Positions 1-8,428 of a stretch of DNA of 64,000 nucleotides are shown here, piece after piece; position 1 is the first letter of the stretch; each line of letters opens with the position of its first letter. The notes below the pieces were generated by a model. That model saw nothing but the letters and a program-made list of their open reading frames with translations. It was not told where the DNA came from and made no database searches. This stretch comes from Dehalococcoidia bacterium UBA1328. GTDB taxonomy: Bacteria > Chloroflexota > Dehalococcoidia > Lucifugimonadales > Lucifugimonadaceae. The position numbers and the translations under genes were made by a program. The DNA lies in NCBI GenBank assembly GCA_002306815.1, contig DBTA01000022.1, positions 62,001-126,000 of the forward strand. Direction: 5' to 3'.

Positions 1-42
1 CGGTTTTGGGGTGTGGCCGGTGTCGTCAGACGTGAACAGCTA

Positions 43-510
43 TCAGTTGGGTCGGGACGTCCGTATTCGGGCACGGATGCTTGAACGCTTTATTGCGCCA
101 AATTTCCTACTATCCGTCGATGCGCGTCTGTTGTCGCCGAGAACGACATATTCATCGTCTCGTGGCCACCACTCGTGAATACCGGAATCAGCATCGGGGC
201 AGTACGCGAACGGATCGTCGACCATTTCACCATTAACGAACAAATCACCTCCTCGCACAGCAACCTCTTCGCCGGGCATTCCAACAATTCGTTTCACGAT
301 CCAGTGTCCACACGTTCCCGGTTCTTCAAGGCGAATAACGTCGAATCGACGTGGCGGTTGCCGACGAAATCCAGCTCTGAATGAAACCACCCATGAATTT
401 TCGGCGATAGATGGCTCCATGCTCTTACCTCTAATCTTGATTAGTTGCAGCGAGAGCATCTCAATTAACCGGTTAATGATGAAATTCAACTGAGAATCGC
501 GTTTATACAT
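43..510 (-). CDS. S26 family signal-peptidase-like protease, probable NiSOD maturation peptidase (SodX-like)
   Basis: A 155-residue serine protease of the signal peptidase I fold. The catalytic Ser is in the GKSMEPS motif (Ser30), the general-base Lys is in IVKRIVGMPGE (Lys73), and the conserved GDNRRASTDSRKFG box lies near residues 125-138. No N-terminal transmembrane anchor is evident, so it may act in the cytoplasm rather than on exported preproteins. It is transcribed divergently from the nickel superoxide dismutase gene. In cyanobacteria and marine bacteria a small S26 peptidase of this kind, encoded beside sodN, trims the leader so that the N-terminal His can bind nickel. The family is clear; the role in NiSOD processing is inferred from the neighbour. 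Confidence 0.85.
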   Translation of the reverse strand: MYKRDSQLNFIINRLIEMLSLQLIKIRGKSMEPSIAENSWVVSFRAGFRRQPPRRFDVIRLEEPGTCGHWIVKRIVGMPGEEVAVRGGDLFVNGEMVDDPFAYCPDADSGIHEWWPRDDEYVVLGDNRRASTDSRKFGAIKRSSIRARIRTSRPN

Positions 511-544
511 GTTAGATTTGTCGGGCTAATCGACAGCGGAAGGT

Positions 545-573
545 TTGGCACGACCAGTGGCAGCCTGTATTTT
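545..573 (+). promoter_or_regulatory. Probable sigma70-type promoter of sodN
   Basis: TTGGCA (545-550) and TATTTT (568-573) are separated by exactly 17 bases and lie about 45 bases upstream of the sodN start, in the divergent intergenic region. A GAGGAG ribosome site follows just before the ATG at 621. No nickel- or iron-repressor operator could be recognised. Confidence 0.5.
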
Positions 574-620
574 CCGCCAGAGCTGGACACTTTGAAGTGC
601 CTATTTTGAGGAGAAAACTC

Positions 621-1049
621 ATGTTCCGAACAATTTCACGAATTGCCGACCGGTTGCTCCCTGTCGGTACTGCAGATGCCCATTGTGACATCCCTTGCGG
701 CATCTACGACCCCCGCGACGCCGTTCAGGCCGCCCAGACAGTCATCCGAATGACTGAACTCATCCAGGAAATGGGTGTGCCGTCCAGCGTTCAGGACCAC
801 AACTCTTTCAACCGCTACGTCGCGGTCAAGGAAGAGCACGCCAAGAAGGCGAAGGACGATATCCTCGTTATCTGGACAGACTACTTCAAGCCTGAGCACC
901 TCGCTGCACATCCTGATCTCCACACCAAGGTTTGGGAAGCATGCAAGCTCGGATCGCAGGTCAAGCAGCATGTCGACATGGACGCCGCTGTTGCGTTCAA
1001 GGCCGCTCTCGAAGAGATCGGTGAGGCATTCGCAGAAACCAAGAAGTAA
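621..1049 (+). CDS. sodN: Nickel superoxide dismutase
   Basis: Disproportionates superoxide to oxygen and peroxide using a nickel centre. The nickel hook HCDIPCGIYDP is present, with His21, Cys22 and Cys26 corresponding to His1, Cys2 and Cys6 of the mature enzyme. A 20-residue leader ending in GTADA precedes it and must be cut off for nickel binding. The start is taken at ATG 621 because a GAGGAG site sits just upstream; an in-frame start at 597 lacks one. The rest of the 142-residue protein is helical, as expected for the four-helix bundle. The divergent S26 peptidase gene is the likely processing enzyme. A strong terminator follows, so the gene is probably monocistronic. Confidence 0.95.
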   Translation: MFRTISRIADRLLPVGTADAHCDIPCGIYDPRDAVQAAQTVIRMTELIQEMGVPSSVQDHNSFNRYVAVKEEHAKKAKDDILVIWTDYFKPEHLAAHPDLHTKVWEACKLGSQVKQHVDMDAAVAFKAALEEIGEAFAETKK

Positions 1050-1079
1050 TCAACCACTTCTGAATTAGTCACTGAAGAA

Positions 1080-1106
1080 GAGTCGGAAGTTTTCCGACTC
1101 TTTTTC
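1080..1106 (+). terminator. Rho-independent terminator of sodN
   Basis: A 9-bp perfect stem (GAGTCGGAA / TTCCGACTC) with a 3-base loop is followed directly by TTTTT. It lies about 30 bases after the sodN stop. Confidence 0.9.
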
Positions 1107-1211
1107 GTTTAAGTTACCTCTTCGATCTAAACAGAGCCCGTGGTATTGACTTATCCTCGCCGACAATCTACCTTCCCGGTATTCCAGAAGGATTAGCAGT
1201 AAAGGTCCAAA

Positions 1212-2264
1212 TTGCACATTTACGATCTCGACACCCCTGCCGTAGTCATTGACGTCGATGTTCTTGAGAAGAACATCAACGACATGGCTGAACACTGCAA
1301 GAATCTCGGCATCACATTGCGCGGTCACACAAAGAGTCACAAGAACCCCGAGATTGCAAAAATGCAAGTTGCCGCCGGTTCGCAAGGAATCGTTTGCCAG
1401 AAGCTTGGCGATGCAGAGAACATGGCTCGTGCAGGTCTCGACGACATTCTGATGACTTACAACATTGTCGGTAAGCAAAAAGTGCGTCGGTTGTGTGCTC
1501 TCGCGAAACTGCGAACCATGACAGTCACGGTCGATTCGTTTGAAACAGCTAAAGGAATTTCCGACCAGGCTGTCGAGGACAATGTGACCGTTGGGGTGCT
1601 TGTCGAGATCGACACAGGTGGCAACAGAACGGGCGTGCAATCTCCCGCTGCGGCGGAAGAACTCGGCAAACACGTAAATGGTCTACCCGGTATGAAGCTG
1701 CGTGGTCTGATGACCTATCCGAGCAGTATCGCTTCCAAGCCGATCGTCGATGAAACGGTAAAAAGATTTGGTGACGCCGGGCTTTCTCTCGAAATCATTA
1801 GCGGTGGCGGAACCGGAGAAGAGTGGGAATCCAAAGAACTTGGTTTCACCGAACATCGAAGTGGGTCGTATGTTTACGAAGGCCTGACACGAATTAACGG
1901 AAGCGGAGACGGCAGCGACCTCTCCCCTGAGAGATGCCCTCTTCGTGCAGTGACGACCGTCGTGAGCGTGCCAACAGATGACCGGTTGATCGTCGATGCA
2001 GGAATGAAAACTTTCAGGCTGTTCCCAGATATTCCCTACGGCTACATCATCGAAGATCCAGACTTGAAATTCTCGGGAATGTCGGTTGAACACGGGCAAA
2101 TCGACACCAGCTGTTCAAGCAAAACTTATTCCGTAGGCGACAAGCTAACAGTGATACCCACCTATCAGGAAGGCGTCACAAATCTTCACGATGAAATCGT
2201 CTGGATGCGTCACAACCAGGTGGAGCGCGTGTTCAAAAATGAAGGACGTGGGAAGGTTAGGTAA
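1212..2264 (+). CDS. PLP-dependent D-threonine aldolase / D-serine dehydratase-like protein
   Basis: A 350-residue fold-type III PLP protein (alanine racemase N-terminal barrel plus a DSD1-type C-terminal domain). The N-terminus DLDTPAVVIDVDVLEKNI and the PLP-lysine region GHTKSHK (Lys41) are typical. The family cleaves D-threonine or other D-beta-hydroxy amino acids, or dehydrates D-serine. It starts with TTG at 1212, with AAAGG upstream. Near the C-terminus the usual metal-binding motif (PNHxC or PNHxD before the VNLHD segment) reads PTYQEGVTNLHD. The metal His and Cys/Asp therefore appear to be replaced by Tyr and Glu, which leaves the substrate open. It stands alone between sodN and the convergent icd. 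Confidence 0.8.
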   Translation: MHIYDLDTPAVVIDVDVLEKNINDMAEHCKNLGITLRGHTKSHKNPEIAKMQVAAGSQGIVCQKLGDAENMARAGLDDILMTYNIVGKQKVRRLCALAKLRTMTVTVDSFETAKGISDQAVEDNVTVGVLVEIDTGGNRTGVQSPAAAEELGKHVNGLPGMKLRGLMTYPSSIASKPIVDETVKRFGDAGLSLEIISGGGTGEEWESKELGFTEHRSGSYVYEGLTRINGSGDGSDLSPERCPLRAVTTVVSVPTDDRLIVDAGMKTFRLFPDIPYGYIIEDPDLKFSGMSVEHGQIDTSCSSKTYSVGDKLTVIPTYQEGVTNLHDEIVWMRHNQVERVFKNEGRGKVR

Positions 2265-2297
2265 ATCAGGTTCGCCATGGAATTGACGAACCTGATT
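2264..2297 (+). terminator. Inverted repeat, probable terminator between convergent genes
   Basis: An 11-bp perfect stem (AATCAGGTTCG / CGAACCTGATT) with a 12-base loop begins at the stop codon of the preceding gene. It is followed by GACATTTTCC, a weak T stretch. It lies between the convergent aldolase-like and icd genes. Confidence 0.6.
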
Positions 2298-2330
2298 GAC
2301 ATTTTCCGAACTTCGTAAAACGCTGAGGCG

Positions 2331-4553
2331 TTATACGTTATCCAGAATTTCATTGAGTGTTTCACTCGGGCACATCGCTGCTGTCAGTAGATCGACATCG
2401 CCCTTGTAGTAACCACCAAGTTTCTGAGGGTTGCCCTGGGTAGCGTCCAACTCTGCCATGATCTTGTCTTCGTTCTCACTCATTGCAGCAGCAACAGCAC
2501 CGAAACGCTTCGCCAGATCGGCATCCTCAGTTTGACCAGCCAGCGCCTGTGCCCAATAGAGCGTCAGGTAGAACGTGCTGCCCCGGTTGTCGAGTTCGCT
2601 GACCCGGCGTGATGGCAAGCGACCGTTTTCGAGATACTGACCGGTAGCTGCATCCAAAGCGTCTCCGAGCAGCTTCGCACCAGGGTTATCGAACTGTTCA
2701 CTCAGATGCTGTAGAGACGCTGCCAGTGCCATGTACTCACCCAGCGAGTCCCAGCGAAGATGACCTTCCTCTTCGAACTGCTGAACGTGCTTTGGAGCAG
2801 AGCCACCTGCACCGGTTTCGAACAGTCCGCCACCGTTCAATAGCGGTACAACCGAAAGCATCCGGGCACTGGTACCGATCTCGAGGATGGGGAACAGGTC
2901 GGTGAGATAGTCGCGAAGAACGTTACCGGTCACCGAAATAGTGTCTTCACCCTTTCGTATACGCTCGAGCGAAAGTTTCATAGCGTCGACCGGTGGAAGA
3001 ACGCGAATGTCGAGACCTTCGGTGTCTTCGTCAGGCAAATAAGCATCGACCTTCTTGATCACCTCTGCGTCGTGGGCTCGGTCCTTGTTGAGCCAGAACA
3101 CAGCAGGCGAACCTGTCGCTCGGGCTCGACGAACCGCAAGCTTTACCCAGTCTCTGATCGGAACATCTTTGGTCTGGCAAGCACGCCAGATATCGCCAGT
3201 CTCTACCTCGTGCGAAAGCAACACGTTTCCGTCACCATCAACGATCCTAATCGTTCCGTTGGAGACAACTTCGAAAGTCTTATCGTGCGATCCGTACTCC
3301 TCGGCTTTCTGAGCCATGAGCCCGACGTTCGGAACCGTACCCATCACAGCAGGATCAAGCTTACCGTTCGCCTGGCAATCCTCAACCGCGGCAGCGTAAA
3401 TTCCTGCGTATGTTGAGTCAGGAATGACAATCTTTACATCCTGAAGCTCGCCGTCGGCATTCCACATTTTTCCTGAATCACGAATTACAGGCGGAATGGA
3501 AGCGTCAATGATCACGTCACTCGGTACGTGAAGGTTCGTAATCCCTTTGTCTGAGTCGACCATGGCGATGCCGGGACCGTCGACGAAATCCTTTTCGAGA
3601 TCCGAAACGATCGCGCCTTCGGGATCACGCATCAACCCAGATAGCTTGGTCAAAACATCACCGAGACCATTATTTGGGTTTGCCCCAAGTTCGTTGATCT
3701 CGGGTTCGTGATTGGCAAACAGGTTCGAGAAGTATGTCCTTACGCCGTAACCAAAAATGATTGGGTCAGACACCTTCATCATCGTCGCTTTGAGGTGTAG
3801 CGAGTAGAGAATGTCCTGCTTCTTGGCGTCAGCGACTTGCTCTTCAAAGAAGCTCACCAGCGCTTTGCGGCTCATGCGGGTAGCGTCGAGTACCTCACCC
3901 TGAATCAGAGGCTGCGATTTGATGAGAGTGGTTACTTTGCCACGTGAATCAACATGCTCGATCTTAGCCGTAGTGTCGGCCCCGATAGTGGTCGACTTCT
4001 CATTGTGGAAGAAGTCACCTTCCGACATCGTCGCCACGTGGGTTTTCGAATCCTCCGGCCAATCACTCATTCGAGGCGGATTCGCCTTAGCGAACTCTTT
4101 CACAGCGTTGGGTGCTCGCCGGTCGGAATTGCCCTGGCGCAGCACCGGGTTTACTGCGCTACCCATCGCCTTGCCGTACCGCCCTTTAGCGTCGTGCTCT
4201 GCAGGGGTTCCCGGATCGTCCGGATAGTCTGGCAGCGGAAAGCCCTGTGCTTGCAATTCGGCAATACATGCCTTCATTTGCGGGGTCGACGCGCTAATGT
4301 TCGGCAACTTGATGATGTTCGCTTCTGGTAGCTCGACGAGTCGGCCGAGCTCAGCGAGATCGTCGTCCACTGCCTTGTCGCCAAGGATTTCCGAGAATTG
4401 AGCGAGTACTCGAGCCGCCAGCGAAACATCTCTGGTCTCCATCTCAACACCGGCAGTTGCTACAAATGCTCTTACCGCTTTCAGAAATGCATATGTGGCA
4501 AGAGCAGGTGCTTCATCGGTCCAAGTGTAAATAATCGAGGGAGATTGGGTCAT
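2331..4553 (-). CDS. icd: Monomeric NADP-dependent isocitrate dehydrogenase
   Basis: Oxidative decarboxylation of isocitrate to 2-oxoglutarate in the TCA cycle, giving NADPH. At 740 residues it matches the monomeric IDH family and is far longer than the roughly 400-residue dimeric enzyme. The family start pattern SPSIIYTWTDEAPALATYAF is present. Other family blocks include the LPNISAS segment, VNPVLRQGNSDRRAP, the DSKTHVATM block and GGGLFETGAGGSAPKHVQQF near residue 580. Single copy, separate transcription unit, convergent with the aldolase-like gene. The identification is secure. Confidence 0.96.
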   Translation of the reverse strand: MTQSPSIIYTWTDEAPALATYAFLKAVRAFVATAGVEMETRDVSLAARVLAQFSEILGDKAVDDDLAELGRLVELPEANIIKLPNISASTPQMKACIAELQAQGFPLPDYPDDPGTPAEHDAKGRYGKAMGSAVNPVLRQGNSDRRAPNAVKEFAKANPPRMSDWPEDSKTHVATMSEGDFFHNEKSTTIGADTTAKIEHVDSRGKVTTLIKSQPLIQGEVLDATRMSRKALVSFFEEQVADAKKQDILYSLHLKATMMKVSDPIIFGYGVRTYFSNLFANHEPEINELGANPNNGLGDVLTKLSGLMRDPEGAIVSDLEKDFVDGPGIAMVDSDKGITNLHVPSDVIIDASIPPVIRDSGKMWNADGELQDVKIVIPDSTYAGIYAAAVEDCQANGKLDPAVMGTVPNVGLMAQKAEEYGSHDKTFEVVSNGTIRIVDGDGNVLLSHEVETGDIWRACQTKDVPIRDWVKLAVRRARATGSPAVFWLNKDRAHDAEVIKKVDAYLPDEDTEGLDIRVLPPVDAMKLSLERIRKGEDTISVTGNVLRDYLTDLFPILEIGTSARMLSVVPLLNGGGLFETGAGGSAPKHVQQFEEEGHLRWDSLGEYMALAASLQHLSEQFDNPGAKLLGDALDAATGQYLENGRLPSRRVSELDNRGSTFYLTLYWAQALAGQTEDADLAKRFGAVAAAMSENEDKIMAELDATQGNPQKLGGYYKGDVDLLTAAMCPSETLNEILDNV

Positions 4554-4782
4554 GATCAGTGATTTCGAAACGGCCGCGCGACGGCACCATATATTAGTTC
4601 AGACAACTTTCAAGTATATGACTTAAAGAGCATCTAAGCCGAACTTGGCTGTGCGAATCCGCGGTGGTATCTAGATGGTCCAGACGCTAGGGAGAATATT
4701 TTTCTTGCACCGTCCAGATCTGGAAAATAAATTCAGGATCTAATCACCTACAGCACCAAATCCGCAAAGGGTCTGCGATCAT

Positions 4783-5145
4783 CTACTTTCCGAAGAAAAC
4801 AATATCGTCGGAAATGTACTCTTCGCGAATTGGCGACCAGATGTCCAGAGCCACACATCCGCCTTCAGTCGCAACAACCCGATGCGTAACGTCGCCAGGA
4901 ATCACGTAGTGATCACCAGCTTCGAGAAGTTGCTCTGAATCGCCAACATAGAACCACGCAGCACCTCCGAGCACTCTGCCACACTGCTCGTGTGAATGTG
5001 AATGCTCAGGCACCTCCGTGTCGGGTTCGATATCGATGATCCCCATCATAATTCGCTCACCCCAGATTAGTTGAGCGTGCACACCGGGAAGCAACTCCCG
5101 TTTTTCGACGTCGTTCTCGCTATAGAAGTACTGGTAAGGAAGCAT
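4783..5145 (-). CDS. Small cupin-domain protein
   Basis: A single-domain cupin of 120 residues. The metal-site pattern is seen in PEHSHSHEQCGRVLGG (His/His/Glu cluster) and in the second motif PGDVTHRV. Cupins of this size serve as dioxygenases, isomerases or ligand sensors, and nothing in the sequence selects one. Its start lies 8 bases downstream of the stop of the thiamine-diphosphate enzyme gene, so the two are almost certainly cotranscribed and may act on the same metabolite. No signal peptide. The fold is clear; the function is unknown. Confidence 0.8.
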   Translation of the reverse strand: MLPYQYFYSENDVEKRELLPGVHAQLIWGERIMMGIIDIEPDTEVPEHSHSHEQCGRVLGGAAWFYVGDSEQLLEAGDHYVIPGDVTHRVVATEGGCVALDIWSPIREEYISDDIVFFGK

Positions 5146-5153
5146 CGGAATAT

Positions 5154-6833
5154 TTATCCGTGTGTGCCCATCTTTCGGCTGATTGCGGCTTCTGCAACTG
5201 GGCTTATCACCTGCTCAATATCGATGTTCAACAAGGCAGGACCGTCGTAAGCAAATGCTCGATTCATTGCTCCTTCCAGATCCTCGGCTCGTGTCACATG
5301 CTCACCGTACGCGCCCAATCCTTGCGCCATGATGTCATACCTTGTTGGAAGCAAATCAGTCCAGACTGGTCGACCATACAGGCCCTTCTGGATTTGCCAG
5401 TCGATGCCCCATATCGAGTTGTTCCCGATAAACATTTTCACCGGCAAGTTGTGGCGAACCATAGTGTCGATCTCCATGCCGTTAAAGCCGAGTGATCCAT
5501 CACCATTGCCCACCACAACCGTGCTATCTGGCAGTGCAACCTGGGCACCAAGAGCGTATGGCAAAGCTACGCCAATCATTCCGAAGCTTGAAACGTTGTG
5601 AAATCTAAAAGGCTTGTCACGCTTTATCGACGCCCGCAAAAAGTGACAGTAGTCTCCGCCGTCCCAAGTCACGTGTGTGTCATCATCGATGAACTTCTGG
5701 AGTGTTTTAGAAACGTGCATCGGGTGCATTGGATTCTCGACCTTGCCGAGATCATCCAGACCCGCATGCCAGTCGTCATGTGCCGATCGCAATTTGGTGA
5801 CCCACTCTGTACGTTCGGTCCATGAGCGTTTTTCAGCAGCATCCGCCATTTGGGTGATTACGGGTCCAAGATCTCCGACGATTCCCACTTCAGCAGTACG
5901 AGCTCGAGCTACCTGCGCTGATGAAGGGTCGACAACAATGAATTTCATATCGCTAGCAAAAGGCGGATTACCTCCGAATCCATTGGTGTAGTCGAGACGC
6001 TTCCCCAACATCAGAACGACATCGGCCTCGCTGACATTCCGAACGGTGGCGTTCAGTGGGATGTATCCGAGACCCATCGAATATTCGTGAGAATCGGGAA
6101 TCAGTGCACGCCCGGAGTCTTCAGAGAAGAACGGAATACGCATGGTCTCAACAAGACGCTGAACTTCCGATGGGATCGCAGTTGCGCCGGCTGATGATCC
6201 CGCAAATATCACCGGCCGTTCAGCTGAATTAAGTACATCTATCGCTCGATCTATCTGAGCCGGATCGCCAAGCACCTGAAGAGGCGTTCCGTATTCTCGT
6301 GGAGCGTATCTAACCACTTCTGCATCATCGACTTCTGCGCCCTGGAAATCGTGCGGAATTGTCAGGTGAACAGGTCCTTGTCGACCACTCAAAGCGGTTC
6401 GGAATGCAAGAGCCACGTACTCGGGAATACGCGCCGGTGAAGGCACGTCCCAGGCTCCTTTCGTGATCGGTTTCGCCGCACCAACCTGGTCGAATTCCTG
6501 CATAGCGCCTCGACCAATGTTTGCTGACTCGGCTGAACCTGCAATGTTGATAATCGGCGCTTCCGAATGCATAGCGTTCGCTAATGCCGGCAACGCGTTC
6601 GCATGACCAGGTGTTGTCGACAACATCACGCCGCCTTTTCTCAGGATACGTGAATATGAGTCAGCAGCGTGAGCCGCACCCGATTCGTGACGGAAGTCGA
6701 TCATGCGCAATGGTGCGTCGTACATTTGATCCAGCATGTGGAGAATGTGGTCACCAGCAATACCGAAAACGGTGTCGACCCCTTCAGCTTGAAGGGCACG
6801 AATTAGAAGATCACTACCTGTTGTCTTAGCCAT
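5154..6833 (-). CDS. Thiamine-diphosphate-dependent enzyme, acetolactate synthase-like, substrate unknown
   Basis: A 559-residue three-domain TPP enzyme: an N-terminal pyrimidine-binding domain with the catalytic Glu50 in RHESGAAHAADSYSR, a central domain, and a C-terminal domain with the GDGSLGFNGMEID...GNN diphosphate/Mg motif around residues 440-470. The family includes acetolactate synthase, oxalyl-CoA decarboxylase, sulfopyruvate decarboxylase and benzoylformate decarboxylase. No regulatory small subunit (ilvN) is adjacent, which argues against biosynthetic acetolactate synthase. It is cotranscribed with a cupin and lies downstream of the methylcitrate genes, so a 2-oxoacid decarboxylase or carboligase in carboxylate breakdown is plausible but not shown. 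Confidence 0.85.
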   Translation of the reverse strand: MAKTTGSDLLIRALQAEGVDTVFGIAGDHILHMLDQMYDAPLRMIDFRHESGAAHAADSYSRILRKGGVMLSTTPGHANALPALANAMHSEAPIINIAGSAESANIGRGAMQEFDQVGAAKPITKGAWDVPSPARIPEYVALAFRTALSGRQGPVHLTIPHDFQGAEVDDAEVVRYAPREYGTPLQVLGDPAQIDRAIDVLNSAERPVIFAGSSAGATAIPSEVQRLVETMRIPFFSEDSGRALIPDSHEYSMGLGYIPLNATVRNVSEADVVLMLGKRLDYTNGFGGNPPFASDMKFIVVDPSSAQVARARTAEVGIVGDLGPVITQMADAAEKRSWTERTEWVTKLRSAHDDWHAGLDDLGKVENPMHPMHVSKTLQKFIDDDTHVTWDGGDYCHFLRASIKRDKPFRFHNVSSFGMIGVALPYALGAQVALPDSTVVVGNGDGSLGFNGMEIDTMVRHNLPVKMFIGNNSIWGIDWQIQKGLYGRPVWTDLLPTRYDIMAQGLGAYGEHVTRAEDLEGAMNRAFAYDGPALLNIDIEQVISPVAEAAISRKMGTHG

Positions 6834-7009
6834 TAATACCGAGATTTCTTAGAGTTACTTGTTGAACGCCATGTGGCTGTTCACGGAGAAATCTAAGCGA
6901 GATAAATCGCTTCTGAGTTCGCCGATTTCAAACAGTAGAAAAGAGTAGCACCAGAACTGGCACTAAGTCGCGTTAGATTTGCATTTCTGCGACTCGCGCC
7001 CAATTATTC

Positions 7010-8428
7010 CTAAGAGTTCAGAATCAACAGATTCATCAACTGATCAAGTTGAGTCGATTCCAGAAGGACCTGGTCGCCAAACAGTGCTTCCAAATCATCG
7101 ACCTGCCCGGTGTGCAGTTGAGTGAGCGCGTTCGTCCGGAACTTTTTAGCGAGCACCGGTTTTGCTTCTTCACGTCGTCGTCGGTGCCCTATTGGGTACT
7201 CGACCGTGATTTTTTCGGTTGATGAACCGTCAGCGAACGTCACCTGAACCGAGTTAGCGATAGACCGCTTGTCGGGATCAAGATATTCGTTGGTGAATCG
7301 TTGGTCGTGCTCCATGACCATCTTTTCGCGAAGCCAATCGATTTGCGGATTCGCAGCCGCCTCGTCTTCGTAATCCTCCGCGGTTAGAGCCCCCTTCAAG
7401 AGACCTATCGCAGTCATGTACTGGATGCAGTGATCCCGGTCTGCTGGATTGTTGAGAGGGCCGGTTTTGTCGATGATCCGAAGTGCAGATTCTTGAGTGC
7501 TTATAGTCACTCGTTCTATCTGATCCAGTTTTCCTACAACTTCTTCGTGAAGCACGAACGCTGCTTCAACGGCAGTTTGAGCGTGGAACTCGGCAGGGAA
7601 CGAAACTTTGAAGAGGATGTTCTCCATCACATAAGAATCAAGCTCTCGTTCGAGTACAACTTGTTGACCCTTAAACCAGACGTCCTGAAAGCCCCATCCT
7701 GGAGCAGTCAATACCGACGGGTAGCCCATTTCACCCGCCAGCGAATCCGACCCAAATTGAACCGCCCGACGCAAAGCATCTCCAGCGGCCCAGGACTTTC
7801 TCGACCCGGTATTCGGGGCGTGGCGATAAGTCCTGAGCGTGGCATCGAGCCAGGCGTTGGAAACAGCGTTTTCTACCTGTCTAACGTCTCCACCAAACAT
7901 TGCAGTGGCAACGGCAGTAGAAGCCACTTTCACCAGTAGCACGTGATCAATACCGACTCGATTGAAGGAGTTTTGGAGTGCCAGCACGCCCTGAATTTCG
8001 TACGCCTTGATCGCGTATTTCAGAACATCAGAGACAGAAAATTCAGCGCCCTTACTCCGGTTCATGAAGTCGGCAACAGCTAGAATTGCGCCGTAGTTGT
8101 CGGAGGGGTGTCCCCATTCGGCAGCCAGCCAAGTGTCGTTGAAATCTAGCCATCGAATCGCCGCACCCATATCGAACGCGGCTTTCACTGGGTCGAGTTC
8201 GAACGACGTTCCCATCACCCGTGCACCGTTCGGCACGATAGTTCCCTCGATTGTTGGTCCGAGAAGTTTTGTACACGCCTGATAATCCAGCGCCAGCAAT
8301 GCACAACCAATCGAATCCATCAAGGTGAGCCTGGCGGAGTCCATGGCCAGTTCAGAGTCAGGCTTGTAATTTACTGCGTACTCCGCAATCGCGGTTATAA
8401 CTGAGTCGGTCGTGTTCCCCTGTCCCAC
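7010..8428 (-). CDS. prpD: MmgE/PrpD family protein, probable 2-methylcitrate dehydratase
   Basis: A 472-residue protein of the MmgE/PrpD family, which dehydrates 2-methylcitrate to 2-methylaconitate in propionate breakdown. N-terminal blocks typical of the family are seen: LTLMDSIGCALLAL near residue 30, the DPVKAAFDMGAAIRWLDFND segment, and WGHPSDNYGAILAVADF near residue 110. The GTG start overlaps the prpC stop by one base (TAGTG), so translation is coupled. Assignment to methylcitrate rather than to another family substrate rests on the adjoining prpC and prpB. Confidence 0.85.
   Translation of the reverse strand: MGQGNTTDSVITAIAEYAVNYKPDSELAMDSARLTLMDSIGCALLALDYQACTKLLGPTIEGTIVPNGARVMGTSFELDPVKAAFDMGAAIRWLDFNDTWLAAEWGHPSDNYGAILAVADFMNRSKGAEFSVSDVLKYAIKAYEIQGVLALQNSFNRVGIDHVLLVKVASTAVATAMFGGDVRQVENAVSNAWLDATLRTYRHAPNTGSRKSWAAGDALRRAVQFGSDSLAGEMGYPSVLTAPGWGFQDVWFKGQQVVLERELDSYVMENILFKVSFPAEFHAQTAVEAAFVLHEEVVGKLDQIERVTISTQESALRIIDKTGPLNNPADRDHCIQYMTAIGLLKGALTAEDYEDEAAANPQIDWLREKMVMEHDQRFTNEYLDPDKRSIANSVQVTFADGSSTEKITVEYPIGHRRRREEAKPVLAKKFRTNALTQLHTGQVDDLEALFGDQVLLESTQLDQLMNLLILNS

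Noticed and set aside
1065..1673. A 202-codon minus-strand frame opposite the aldolase-like gene.
   Set aside because: It is an antisense shadow of a clear coding gene and runs through the sodN terminator.
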